Shown here: positions 1 to 8,369 of the stretch, one piece after another
How positions within the stretch are numbered: position 1 is the first letter of the stretch
Layout: each line of letters opens with the position of its first letter
Assembly: GCA_031253835.1 (NCBI GenBank)
Contig: JAIRVP010000059.1
Span: forward strand, 1-58,277
DNA from: Burkholderia sp.
GTDB taxonomy: Bacteria > Pseudomonadota > Gammaproteobacteria > Burkholderiales > Burkholderiaceae
Reading direction: 5' to 3'
DNA: 58,277 bases
The notes under the pieces: model-generated
What the model saw: only the letters and a program-made list of their open reading frames with translations
Database searches by the model: none
What the model was told of the DNA's origin: nothing
Position numbers and translations under genes: made by a program

Positions 1-890
1 AGCGGCTCGCAGCCCGGCTCGGTGACCATTGGCGCGCGGTCGACCCTGGCAGCGCGCGGCTCGGCCGCGATACGATCGCGGTCGCCCTGCTGTACGACAG
101 CCGGACGCTCGAACCCGGCGGGCACGCCGCGACCGTCGCGCTCGACGGCCGGAACCGCCCGCCGCTCGCGCAGACGTTCCGACGCCGCGACGGCACCCGC
201 GCGTTCACGGTCGCGGTCAATCACCTGAAGTCGAAGAACTGCCCGAACGCGAGCGGCGCCGATCGCGACCAGTCGGACGGCCAGGGCTGCTGGAATGCGG
301 CGCGCACGCGGGCAGCCGTGCGCGTCGCCGACTGGCTCGCCACATCGCCGACGGGCGCCGCGGCCGGCGGCGTGCTGCTGATCGGCGACCTGAACAGCTA
401 TGCGAAGGAAGATCCCGTTCGTGCGCTCGAAGCACGCGGCTACGCGAACCTGGCGGCCCGCTTCGTCGGCGATACTGCGTACAGCTACATATTTCGCGGC
501 GAGGCCGGCAGCCTCGATCACGCGCTCGCGACACCGGCACTGGCCGCGCGCGTCAAAGCCGTGCACGTCTGGCACATCAACGCCGATGAACCGATTGCAC
601 TGCAACCCGTGCCCGATTACAAGACGGCCGCGCACCGGGCGTCCTATTACGCACCCGACGCCTATCGCTCGTCGGACCACGATCCCGTCGTCGTCGACCT
701 CGCACTGGGTCACCGCGCCCGGATGCCGGTCGCGGGCACAAACCCTGCTCGCCAGTACGCCGTCGATCAGTGCATCTGCATCAGCCGATCGCCTGGAACG
801 GCACTATTTACCTGGCGCCCCCGGGCGACGCGATATTTACCGGACATTCCCGTCGTATCGCGGTCCGCCGCACGCGTTTTGCCCAATTGA
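1..890 (+). CDS. ExeM/NucH-type extracellular endonuclease, 3' part
   Basis: The reading frame is open from base 3, so the 5' end lies outside the window. The visible protein belongs to the endonuclease/exonuclease/phosphatase superfamily. It has the VNHLKSKNC segment with a family-typical cysteine, a QGCWNAARTRAA segment, IGDLNSY (metal-binding Asp and Asn) and the terminal catalytic SSDHDP block. Homologues are secreted DNases that act on extracellular DNA. The odd part is the C-terminus. Family members normally end soon after the SSDHDPVVV block, but here the frame runs about 60 more residues of low-complexity, Arg/Pro-rich sequence before the stop at 888-890. This could be a read-through tail after loss of the original stop, or a frameshift. 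Confidence 0.85.
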   Translation, partial: RLAARLGDHWRAVDPGSARLGRDTIAVALLYDSRTLEPGGHAATVALDGRNRPPLAQTFRRRDGTRAFTVAVNHLKSKNCPNASGADRDQSDGQGCWNAARTRAAVRVADWLATSPTGAAAGGVLLIGDLNSYAKEDPVRALEARGYANLAARFVGDTAYSYIFRGEAGSLDHALATPALAARVKAVHVWHINADEPIALQPVPDYKTAAHRASYYAPDAYRSSDHDPVVVDLALGHRARMPVAGTNPARQYAVDQCICISRSPGTALFTWRPRATRYLPDIPVVSRSAARVLPN

Positions 891-913
891 GAATATTTTG
901 CAATCTTCGCGCC

Positions 914-930
914 GCCCCGCATGGCGGGGC
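914..930 (+). terminator. Short GC hairpin after the endonuclease gene
   Basis: GCCCCGC and GCGGGGC are perfect arms separated by ATG, 24 bases after the stop. Only two T follow, so this is a weak intrinsic terminator or an RNA-stabilising hairpin. Confidence 0.4.
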
Positions 931-1056
931 TTCCCGGCGATCCTGCCGACGAATTGAAAAATTGTCTCGAAACTCAAGCGGGTCAAGTGAATCACATTAG
1001 TTGCTGGGATTCGTCTTATCTTCAAACTGGCCTTGAATCGAAGGAGGATAAACATC

Positions 1057-1443
1057 ATGGCGCTCACCGACTCGATCGAACACAAGCTGGACCGCGGCCT
1101 GGCCGACATCCGTCGCACCGGCCGGCGCGTGGGACGCACGACGCGCTCGGCCGCCCGCGACCTGCATGCCGACGTGACCGACGATCTGCGCGGGCTGGTC
1201 GACGAACTGGAAGACCTGCTGAAAAACGATGGCGACGGCGATATCGCCGCGCTGCGCAAGCGCGTGCAATCCAGGCTCGATGAAGCGCGCAGCACGCTCG
1301 ACCACGCGTCGGGCAGTGCAGCCGCCCGGCTGCGCGATTCGGCCGAACGCGTGTCGCAGGCCGTGCACGACAACCCGTGGCAAACCGCCGGTGTCGTCGC
1401 GGGTCTCGCGTTCGTTGCGGGCCTGCTCCTTGCCCGCCGTTGA
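1057..1443 (+). CDS. DUF883 family (ElaB/YqjD-like) inner-membrane protein
   Basis: 128-residue protein. A charged helical N-terminal three quarters with a heptad-like pattern is followed by the DNPWQTAGVVAGLAFVAGL segment and a final Arg-Arg. This is the DUF883 architecture: an amphipathic domain plus one C-terminal membrane anchor. E. coli relatives ElaB and YqjD are stationary-phase inner-membrane proteins, and YqjD binds ribosomes. The start is set by AAGGAGG at 1041-1047; an upstream in-frame ATG at 1033 lies before this site and is less likely. The SYLF lipoprotein gene follows in the same direction after 64 bases, which suggests a shared stress or envelope role (inference). Confidence 0.85.
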   Translation: MALTDSIEHKLDRGLADIRRTGRRVGRTTRSAARDLHADVTDDLRGLVDELEDLLKNDGDGDIAALRKRVQSRLDEARSTLDHASGSAAARLRDSAERVSQAVHDNPWQTAGVVAGLAFVAGLLLARR

Positions 1444-1507
1444 CCGCGGCCAGTCGCCCCGCTGCCCGCACCGCCCATCCTCACCCAGACAACGAAGGAG
1501 AACCGCC

Positions 1508-2092
1508 ATGCAGAAATCCCTCGCCATGAAAGCCGCCGCCGCCGTGATGCTCGGCAGCCTCGCGCTCGCCGGCTGCACGACCACGCCCGACAAACCCGAA
1601 AATGCGTCGACCAGCGCGTCGAAGCGCCAGTCGATCGACGCCAGCGTGAACGCCACGCTGTCGCGCCTCTATTCGACGGTGCCGGGCTCGCGTGAGCTCG
1701 TCGCGAAATCGCGCGGCGTGCTCGTGTTCCCGAACGTGCTGCAGGCCGGCCTCATCATCGGCGGCCAGTCCGGCAACGGCGCGTTGCGCGTCGGCGGCAG
1801 CACCGTCGGCTACTACAACACGTCGTCGCTGTCGGTCGGCCTGCAGGCCGGCGCGCAGTCGAAGGCGATCGTGTTCCTGTTCATGACGCAGGATGCGCTC
1901 GACTCGTTCCGCAAGTCCGAAGGCTGGGCCGCCGGCGCCGACGCCTCGGTCGCGGTCGTGAAGGTCGGCGCGAACGGCGCGGTCGACACCACCACGGCCA
2001 CCGCACCGGTCGAGGTGCTGGTCCTGACCAACGCGGGCCTGATGGGCGACCTGTCGGTGAACGGCACCAAGGTCACGAAGCTCAACATCTGA
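1508..2092 (+). CDS. SYLF/Ysc84-domain lipoprotein
   Basis: 194 residues. A lipoprotein signal peptide ends in the lipobox LALAGC (Cys about residue 20), so the protein is probably membrane-anchored. The rest matches the SYLF (Ysc84) lipid-binding fold: a helical start with LVAKSRGVLVFPNV, then the glycine-rich Gly-Gln-Ser-Gly-Asn-Gly-Ala-Leu strand region and a C-terminal beta-rich part. Eukaryotic SYLF domains bind phosphoinositides; the bacterial role is poorly known. AAGGAGAACC at 1495-1504 lies just before the ATG. A strong terminator follows at 2135-2160. Confidence 0.85.
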   Translation: MQKSLAMKAAAAVMLGSLALAGCTTTPDKPENASTSASKRQSIDASVNATLSRLYSTVPGSRELVAKSRGVLVFPNVLQAGLIIGGQSGNGALRVGGSTVGYYNTSSLSVGLQAGAQSKAIVFLFMTQDALDSFRKSEGWAAGADASVAVVKVGANGAVDTTTATAPVEVLVLTNAGLMGDLSVNGTKVTKLNI

Positions 2093-2134
2093 CGATGCGG
2101 CACGCGGCGGCGCGCCGCGTTCGCTTCCCGGCAG

Positions 2135-2160
2135 CGCCGCGGCCCTCGCCGCGGCGTTTT
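2135..2160 (+). terminator. Intrinsic terminator after the SYLF gene
   Basis: CGCCGCGG (2135-2142) pairs with CCGCGGCG (2149-2156) across a 6-base loop and is followed by TTTT. It ends the transcript that reads out of the SYLF lipoprotein gene. Confidence 0.8.
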
Positions 2161-2328
2161 CGCATGGGTCACACGCAGCGGCTATGATGGCGGGGCCTTT
2201 GCGGGCATACTCCCGTTCGGGCCGCCCCACGCCGCGTTCCGCCGCGAACCCGTGACGTTCGCGAGCCGATCGCGCCCCGGGCAACGCAATTCAATCAAAC
2301 GAAGCAACAATCTGCGCGAACGCCATCC

Positions 2329-3381
2329 ATGGAAAGCGGACACGATCACCAAAAATTCTTCTATTTCCTGCTGGCAGCGGTCACCGTCGGGCTCTGCTGG
2401 ATCCTCGCGCCGTTCTCCGGCGCCGTGTTCTGGGGCACGATTCTCGCGATCCTGTTCCAGCCGGTACAGCGCTGGCTCGCCGCGCGCTTCGGCAAGCGGC
2501 GCAACCTGGCCGCGCTCGTGACGATGTCGGTGATCATCCTGATCGTGATCCTGCCGCTCGTGTTCGTCGCGGCGACGCTCGTGCAGGAAATCGCGTACGT
2601 GTACCAGGAAATCAAGACCGCGCAGCCGAACTATTCGCAATACTTCCAGGACATCATCCACGCGCTGCCGTCGTCGATCCAGCACCTGCTGCAGAAGTAC
2701 GGGCTGACCAACATCCCCGGCATCCAGAAGAAGCTGACCGACGGCGCCGCGCAGATCAGCCAGTTCGCGGCCACCCAGGCGCTCAGCATCGGCCAGAACA
2801 CGTTCCAGTTCGTCGTGAGCTTCGGCGTGATGCTGTACATGGTGTTCTTCCTGCTGCGCGACGGCGGCGAGATCGGCCGACGCGTGCGCCGCGCGATACC
2901 GCTCGACGAAGAGCACAAGAACCTGCTGCTCGCGAAATTCACGACGGTCGTGCGCGCGACCGTGAAGGGCAACATCGCGGTCGCGCTCGTGCAGGGTGCG
3001 CTCGGCGGCCTGATCTTCTGGATCCTCGGGATCGAGGGCGTCGTGCTGTGGGGCTCGCTGATGGCGTTCCTGTCGTTGCTGCCCGCGATCGGCGCGAGCC
3101 TCGTGTGGGTGCCGGCCGCGCTCTACTTCCTGATGATCGGCGCGATCTGGAAATGCGTGATCCTCGTCGCGTTCTGCGTCGGCGTGATCGGTCTCGTCGA
3201 CAACCTGCTGCGCCCGATCCTCGTCGGCAAGGACACGAAGATGCCCGACTGGGTCGTGCTGATCTCGACGCTCGGCGGGATGGCGCTGTTCGGCATCAAC
3301 GGCTTCGTGATCGGGCCGCTCGTCGCCGCGCTGTTCATGGCGAGCTGGGACATCTACGCACGTTCGGAACAGGGCGAATGA
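2329..3381 (+). CDS. AI-2E family transporter (PerM/YdiK-like permease)
   Basis: 350 residues with about seven or eight predicted membrane segments. There are paired helices near the N-terminus, a long soluble stretch of about 100 residues containing the SIQHLLQKYGL region, and a C-terminal block rich in hydrophobic segments ending in the FGINGFVIGPLVAALFMA helix. This layout and the VDNLLRPILVG motif (about residues 297-307) are typical of the AI-2E/PerM family. Members export small molecules or act in Na+/H+ exchange; the substrate cannot be told from sequence. No clear ribosome-binding site precedes the ATG. The 236-base gap upstream begins with the preceding terminator, so the gene probably has its own promoter. 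Confidence 0.85.
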   Translation: MESGHDHQKFFYFLLAAVTVGLCWILAPFSGAVFWGTILAILFQPVQRWLAARFGKRRNLAALVTMSVIILIVILPLVFVAATLVQEIAYVYQEIKTAQPNYSQYFQDIIHALPSSIQHLLQKYGLTNIPGIQKKLTDGAAQISQFAATQALSIGQNTFQFVVSFGVMLYMVFFLLRDGGEIGRRVRRAIPLDEEHKNLLLAKFTTVVRATVKGNIAVALVQGALGGLIFWILGIEGVVLWGSLMAFLSLLPAIGASLVWVPAALYFLMIGAIWKCVILVAFCVGVIGLVDNLLRPILVGKDTKMPDWVVLISTLGGMALFGINGFVIGPLVAALFMASWDIYARSEQGE

Positions 3382-3432
3382 CGCGCCGCATCGCCGGCGT
3401 GCAGTGATCTGCCCACCTGCGCAAACCGTCCG

Positions 3433-3951
3433 TCAAGGATGACGGATGCTGATCACGACGGGCGCCACGGCGCCCGTTTCGCCATCTGCCGCTAGCGTCA
3501 TCACCCCGCCATACGGGCCGACGCGATACGCGCGGCCCGATACCAGCGGCACGCTTCGATCGTCGTGCGCATCGCGCCACGTTGCGCGCACGCCCGAACC
3601 GGCATCCGGCGTGAACGACGTGCCATCGGCCGCGGCCAGCGTCACATGCGCGCCCGGCAAGCGCCGGCCGTGCGCATCGAACCGCAGCGTCGCCGCCGCG
3701 CCGATTGCCACCGCCCGCCCTTCGACGAGCATGCCAGACGGCGCATCGAACGTGACGTCGTACAGATCGACGAGTGCACCCGTGAAATGCACGACGCCGT
3801 CGGACCTGGCCTGCCCGCTTGCCATCGCATTCGACATGGCCAGCGCGACACCGAGCCCGAGAGCGGCCCGCTGCACGGCCCCCGTACACCACACCGTTCG
3901 ATTGCGCGCCGCACCCGTTGCCGCTGCCGCCCGCTTCACGTCGTTTCTCAT
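3433..3951 (-). CDS. Small exported protein of unknown function
   Basis: 172 residues. After a basic N-terminus (MRNDVKRAAAATGAARNR) comes a hydrophobic segment ending in MSNAMASGQA, a plausible signal peptide with Ala-X-Ala cleavage. The mature part is about 125 residues, beta-rich, with VVHFTGALVDLYDVTFDAP at its start, resembling small beta-sandwich periplasmic or pilin-like proteins. The family is not recognised with confidence. The start at 3951 is chosen because AGGGAGAGGGAG lies just upstream on the coding strand. A longer frame to 4026 would run back through the terminator hairpin at 3979-4012. The gene converges with the AI-2E permease gene and has its own promoter space. Confidence 0.6.
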   Translation of the reverse strand: MRNDVKRAAAATGAARNRTVWCTGAVQRAALGLGVALAMSNAMASGQARSDGVVHFTGALVDLYDVTFDAPSGMLVEGRAVAIGAAATLRFDAHGRRLPGAHVTLAAADGTSFTPDAGSGVRATWRDAHDDRSVPLVSGRAYRVGPYGGVMTLAADGETGAVAPVVISIRHP

Positions 3952-3978
3952 GCTCCCTCTCCCTTTCCGCATGACCAG

Positions 3979-4012
3979 AAAAAAAAGCGGCGTGACGCGT
4001 CGGTCACGCCGC
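3979..4012 (-). terminator. Strong intrinsic terminator
   Basis: A perfect 10-bp stem, GCGGCGTGAC (3987-3996) with GTCACGCCGC (4003-4012), has a 6-base loop. On the minus strand it is followed by eight U (A run at 3979-3986). It ends transcription of the SDR/MDR pair before the small exported-protein gene. Confidence 0.9.
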
Positions 4013-4147
4013 CTGTCTGCTGGCAATCACTTTAGGGAGCGCGGCCGGGACAATATATGGGACAAGTCCTAAATTGCGGCCCGGTTGATCGAACTCACTG
4101 CGATCGACACGCCGTCGCGACACAGGGCGTCCCGCATCGCACGGCCC

Positions 4148-5164
4148 TTACGCGTCCGGATCGACGCGCAGCACGAGCTTGCCGCGATGGTCGCCGTCGA
4201 ACAGGCGATTGAGCACGTCCGGCGCGTTTTCGAGACCATCTGCAACGGTTTCCTCGGCCTTGAGCCGGCCGTCGCGCAACCAGCCGGAAAGCGTCTGCAC
4301 GGCTTCGCGGCTCTTGCGGTAATCGAGGATCAGGAAGCCGCGCATCGTCAGCCGCTTCGAGATCAGCACGCCGACGTCGTCGGCCGCGCGGCCGCTGTTG
4401 TAGTTCGAGATCACGCCGCACAGCGCGACGCGCCCGCCGATCACCATCCGCGACAGCACCGCGCGCATCACCTCGCCGCCGACGTTCTCGAAGTTCACGT
4501 GCACGCCGTCCGGCGTCGCCGCCTTCAGCTGCTGACGGAAATCGTCGGCCTTGTAGTCGACGGCCGCGTCGAAGCCGAGCGTCTCGGTCAGGTAGCGGCA
4601 CTTGTCCGCGCCGCCCGCGATACCGACCACGCGCGCGCCGTGGATCTTGCCGATCTGCCCCGCGATCGAGCCGACCGACCCGGCCGCCGCCGACACGACG
4701 AGCGTCTCGCCCGGCTGCACCGGCGCGATGTCGGTCAGCCCGTAGTACGCGGTCAGCCCGCTCATCCCGCACGCGCCGAGCAGCGTCGGCAGCGGCAGGC
4801 CCGACTGCGCGGGCAGCTTCACGAGTTGCGCGGCCTGGTCGGCCGGCACGACCGCGTAGTCCTGCCAGCCGACCAGGCCCTGCACGAGATCGCCTTCCGC
4901 GAAACCCGCATGGCGCGACGCGACCACGCGCCCGATGCCGAGCGCGCGCATCACCTCGCCGATCGCGACGGGCGGCAGGTACTGCGGCACGTCGCTCATC
5001 CACACGCGGTTGGTCGGGTCCATCGACAGGAACAGCACGCGCACGAGCACCTCGCCGTCCTCGAGCGCCGGCACCGGCGTCTCGACGAGCGAAAAGTGTT
5101 CGCGGCCGACGCGCCCTTCGGGGCGCGTCTTCAGCAGCAGTTGGCGATTCACGGGTGTCGTCAC
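4148..5164 (-). CDS. NADP-dependent oxidoreductase of the MDR superfamily (CurA/LTB4-dehydrogenase-like)
   Basis: 338 residues, the usual length of zinc-free medium-chain reductases that reduce the C=C bond of enones (E. coli CurA/YncB, PtgR/LTB4DH group). The N-terminus NRQLLLKTRPEGRVGREHFSL and the LSMDPTNRVWM block are hallmarks of this subgroup. The nucleotide-binding loop is the SAAAGSVGS motif at about residues 158-166 (AxxGxxG). No structural zinc cysteines are visible, as expected. The stop lies 135 bases before the terminator at 3979-4012. An SDR gene lies 37 bases upstream in the same direction, so the two are probably co-transcribed and may act on the same substrate family (inference). 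Confidence 0.88.
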   Translation of the reverse strand: MTTPVNRQLLLKTRPEGRVGREHFSLVETPVPALEDGEVLVRVLFLSMDPTNRVWMSDVPQYLPPVAIGEVMRALGIGRVVASRHAGFAEGDLVQGLVGWQDYAVVPADQAAQLVKLPAQSGLPLPTLLGACGMSGLTAYYGLTDIAPVQPGETLVVSAAAGSVGSIAGQIGKIHGARVVGIAGGADKCRYLTETLGFDAAVDYKADDFRQQLKAATPDGVHVNFENVGGEVMRAVLSRMVIGGRVALCGVISNYNSGRAADDVGVLISKRLTMRGFLILDYRKSREAVQTLSGWLRDGRLKAEETVADGLENAPDVLNRLFDGDHRGKLVLRVDPDA

Positions 5165-5201
5165 GATGTTCTCCTCCAGTCGTTGTTGTTCGGGATGCGC
5201 G

Positions 5202-5990
5202 TCAGACCGCGCACATGCCGCCGTCGATCACGAGTTCGGCGGCCGTCACGAAGCGGCTCTCGTCGGACGCGAGATACACGGCCGCATGCGCGACGTCGTC
5301 CGGCTCGCCGAGGCGGCGCAGCGGAATGCCGCGCGCGAGCTTGCGCGTCGCGTCGCGTTCGCCGAGCGACTGGAACAACGGCTCGACGATCCCCGTGCGG
5401 ATGAACGCCGGGTGAATCGAATTGCAGCGCACGTCGATCTCGCGGCGCGCGCAGTCGATCGCGACCGACTTCGTCAGCGACGCGACCGCCGCCTTCGACG
5501 CGTTGTACGCGGTGAAATCCGGCTCGACCTTGAATGCGGCGACCGACGAGATGTTGATGATCGATGCGGGATGGCTCTCGGCCAGGTACGACAGCGCGTG
5601 CTTGCAGCCGAGCACGATGCTCTCGACGTTGATCGCCATCACGCGCCGCCATTCGTCCAGTTCGATTTGCGCGGGTGAGCCGATCGAGCCGACGCCCGCG
5701 TTGTTGACGAGCACCGACAGCCCGCCCATCGCATCGACCGCCTGTGCAAGCAGCGCCTGCCAGCGCGCTTCGTCGCGCACGTCCTGCGTCGCGGCGAACG
5801 CGACCGGCGTTGCGTGGCCGGTGTTGAGTTCCTGCGCGAACGCGTCGAGCACCGCCGCTTCGGCGATGTCGGTCAGGAACACGCGCGCGCCCTGCTCGAC
5901 CATCCGGCGCGCGATCGCGCGGCCGAGGCCGCCCGCGGCGCCCGTGATGTATGCGCACTTGCCTGCGAGGCGCGATGAAACGGCTGTCAT
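5202..5990 (-). CDS. SDR family oxidoreductase
   Basis: 262 residues, classical short-chain dehydrogenase. The NAD(P) motif TGAAGGLG is at about 16-23, NNAG at 96-99, and the catalytic Ser (148/149), Tyr162 and Lys166 lie in YNASK. The end DGGMCAV is typical. Asp41 after the second strand (FLTDIAEA) favours NAD(H). The start at 5990 is preceded by AGGAG; a longer frame to 6140 has an Arg-rich, non-homologous extension and is rejected. It is first in a two-gene minus-strand unit with the MDR reductase. The substrate is unknown; relatives act on secondary alcohols, cyclic ketones or bile-acid-like compounds. Confidence 0.88.
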   Translation of the reverse strand: MTAVSSRLAGKCAYITGAAGGLGRAIARRMVEQGARVFLTDIAEAAVLDAFAQELNTGHATPVAFAATQDVRDEARWQALLAQAVDAMGGLSVLVNNAGVGSIGSPAQIELDEWRRVMAINVESIVLGCKHALSYLAESHPASIINISSVAAFKVEPDFTAYNASKAAVASLTKSVAIDCARREIDVRCNSIHPAFIRTGIVEPLFQSLGERDATRKLARGIPLRRLGEPDDVAHAAVYLASDESRFVTAAELVIDGGMCAV

Positions 5991-6223
5991 GTGACTGGCT
6001 CCTGTCGTGAATCGTCGTCGCGGAACGCTGCCGCGACGGGTTTGCCGTACGTATCCCGGCCGACACGGGCCGGTTGACCGTGCGTCGTCGTGACGACGCG
6101 CCGCACGGTTTCCGCGAGTATATCGAGATGACCGTGACACGCACCGCGCAGTCCCGGCGATCGGCCCCGGTCGAACGTCAGCCAGCGTACGCGAATGCCG
6201 CCAATCGATGAAATGAATATTCG

Positions 6224-6254
6224 TTATGCCCGGTCATAAATTTTGCTCATGACC
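6224..6254. repeat. Overlapping inverted repeats upstream of the SDR gene
   Basis: An AT-rich patch contains TTATG-N6-CATAA (about 6224-6239) and an overlapping GGTCAT-N11-ATGACC pair (6232-6237, 6249-6254). It lies about 235 bases upstream of the SDR start in the 390-base gap 5991-6380, which holds no supported gene. It is a possible regulator binding site. Confidence 0.35.
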
Positions 6255-6380
6255 TGCGCGCACCTGCGTCAATGCGCGAGCCGACGCGGCTGATCCGGTG
6301 GACGCGGGACGCGGAATGGGCGTTCAGGGCAGAAAATCGGGGGGACCGCCGGACGAACGCCGGCGGGAAACAGTCAACCG

Positions 6381-6971
6381 TCAGAATCCGTCGCCCGACG
6401 GCGCGCGCACGAACGCGCAGAGCTGCGGCGAATGCGTGTCGATCATCTGCTGGAACGGCGCGCGATTCCCGTACGCGATACCCGACACGAGCAGCAGGCA
6501 AACCGCCGCGATGCGCGGCGAGAACGCGCGCTGCCGCGCGCCGTCGTAGCCGCGCAGGAACACCAGCGCGACCAGCGCGCCGAGCATCCAGCCGACGACG
6601 ACTTCAGGAATGGTGTGCGAGTGGTCGAACACGCGCGCGACGGCCGTGATCGCGCCGACGGCCAGCCCGGCCGCGATGCCGGGCGCCTTGCCGGGCCGGA
6701 ACGCCTGCCACAGCATCGACAGCGCGACCGTCCACACGGACGTCGACAGCATCGTATGGCCGCTGATCACGCGGAAATCGAATTGCGGAAGCTCGATGCC
6801 GCACCCGGCATAGAGGATCTTCGTTGCGCCGACGACGCCCATGCCGGCGGCAAGCAGCACGCCCCAGCGGGCGGCGAGGCGCCAGTCGGTCAACGCCAGC
6901 CATGCCGCGCACGTCAGCGCGATCGGCAAGGTCAGCGCGGCATCGCCGATGTTGCTGATTTCACTCCACAT
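6381..6971 (-). CDS. PAP2 family phosphatase
   Basis: 196 residues with about five hydrophobic segments, probably inner-membrane. The PAP2 signature is visible: Lys51 in the first motif, Ser-Gly-His at 70-72, and Arg113-x5-His119. The last acidic residue, four positions after the His, is Glu where Asp is usual. Family members remove phosphate from lipid phosphates or undecaprenyl pyrophosphate. The substrate here is not determined. The gene stands alone, downstream of the mntH-like gene on the same strand with an 81-base gap. Confidence 0.8.
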   Translation of the reverse strand: MWSEISNIGDAALTLPIALTCAAWLALTDWRLAARWGVLLAAGMGVVGATKILYAGCGIELPQFDFRVISGHTMLSTSVWTVALSMLWQAFRPGKAPGIAAGLAVGAITAVARVFDHSHTIPEVVVGWMLGALVALVFLRGYDGARQRAFSPRIAAVCLLLVSGIAYGNRAPFQQMIDTHSPQLCAFVRAPSGDGF

Positions 6972-7052
6972 AACGGACTTCGGACAACGATGGAAAGGCC
7001 GCAGTTTACCGCATGCGCGCGCGGCGACTGTGTCAGCCTGTGACAGGCTGTA

Positions 7053-8369
7053 TCAGCCCGCGACACCGGTAATCAACAACAGGTTCGTGCCGGTGATGAC
7101 GACGAACAGCGCCCACGCGGCGACCTGCATCCCGCGGCCGATCGTGTGCTCGCCCATCGTGTTGCGATCGCTGACCGAGCGGATCAGCGGCCACATCGCG
7201 AACGGCAGCTGCAGGCTCAGCAGCACCTGGCTCCACACGAGCAGTTGGCCGACCGAACCGTCGCCGAGCCACAGCACGCCGATCAGCGCCGGCACGAGCG
7301 CGAGCCCGCGCGTGATCAGCCGGCGCTGGTAGCACGGGATCTTCGTATGCAGGAAGCCGTCCATGATTACCTGGCCGGCGATCGTGCCCGTCAGCGTCGA
7401 GCTCTGCCCCGACGCGAGCAGCGCGATGCCGAACAGCAGCGCGGCCGCGCCGCCCGCGATCGGCGTAATCAGTTTGTAGGCCTGCTCGATGTCGGTCACG
7501 TTGTGCTGGCCGGTCGCATGGAACGCCGCGCCGGCGACGACCAGGATCGCCGCGTTGACGAGCATCGCGACGAACAGCGACACGCAGGTATCGATGCGCA
7601 CGAGCGCGAGCGTGTCGCGGATCATCCCGCGCGCGCCGCCGACAACTCGCCGCGTCTGCACGACCGACGAATGCAGGTACAGGTTGTGCGGCATGATCGT
7701 CGCGCCGACGATGCCGAGCGCGAGCACGATCGCGTCCTTGCGGTCGTGGCCCGGATCGCCCGGCACGAGCCCGCCGACCACCGCATGCCAGTCGGGCGGC
7801 GTGATCGCGACCTGCGCGACGAAGCAGAACGCCATCGTCGCGATCAGCCCGAGCACGATCGCCTCGATCTGCCGGAAGCCCTTGCCCTGCAGGCCGAGCA
7901 CGATCACCGTGTCGAGCGCGGTCAGCACGATCCCCCACGCGAGCGGCACGCCGAGCAGCAGCTTGAACGCGAGCGCGCAGCCGAGGACTTCCGCGATGTC
8001 GCACGCGATGATCGACACTTCGGCGGTCACCCACTGCACGACACGGCCGAACCGGCCGTAGCGGTCATAGCTGGCCTGCGCGAGATCCTTGCCCGCGACG
8101 AGGCCGAGCCGCGCCGCGAGCATCTGCAGGAAGATCGCCGCGAGGCTCGAGAACGCGACGACCCACAGCAGCGAATAGCCGAACTGCGAGCCGGCCTGGA
8201 TGTCGGTCGCCCAGTTGCCGGGATCCATGTAGCCGATCGCGACCAGCAGGCCGGGGCCGAAAAAGCGCTTGAGCTTCTGCCAGCGCGGCGCGCCGGCATC
8301 GATCGTGATGCTGCCCTTTACTTCCGACGGGCAGAAAGGGGCGGTGGCAGTAGTGGGGAGGAAGGGCAT
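7053..8369 (-). CDS. mntH: Nramp-family divalent metal transporter
   Basis: 438 residues and about eleven membrane segments, the usual MntH size. The two metal-coordinating motifs are present: DPGN in TM1 (residues 49-52) and MPHN in TM6 (226-229). The family imports Mn2+ (and Fe2+) with protons across the inner membrane. The start at 8369 (MPFLPTT) gives normal family length; a longer frame to 8921 only runs antisense through the neighbouring regulator. Its first 52 bases overlap the 3' end of the GlxA/AraC-type gene on the same strand. Short inverted pieces (ACGG-N4-CCGT near 8407-8418) lie just upstream, but no MntR or Mur box could be assigned. Confidence 0.9.
   Translation of the reverse strand: MPFLPTTATAPFCPSEVKGSITIDAGAPRWQKLKRFFGPGLLVAIGYMDPGNWATDIQAGSQFGYSLLWVVAFSSLAAIFLQMLAARLGLVAGKDLAQASYDRYGRFGRVVQWVTAEVSIIACDIAEVLGCALAFKLLLGVPLAWGIVLTALDTVIVLGLQGKGFRQIEAIVLGLIATMAFCFVAQVAITPPDWHAVVGGLVPGDPGHDRKDAIVLALGIVGATIMPHNLYLHSSVVQTRRVVGGARGMIRDTLALVRIDTCVSLFVAMLVNAAILVVAGAAFHATGQHNVTDIEQAYKLITPIAGGAAALLFGIALLASGQSSTLTGTIAGQVIMDGFLHTKIPCYQRRLITRGLALVPALIGVLWLGDGSVGQLLVWSQVLLSLQLPFAMWPLIRSVSDRNTMGEHTIGRGMQVAAWALFVVITGTNLLLITGVAG

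Noticed and set aside
3952..4026. Upstream start for the small exported protein
   Set aside because: The extension would translate through the terminator hairpin at 3979-4012; the internal ATG has a good ribosome-binding site.
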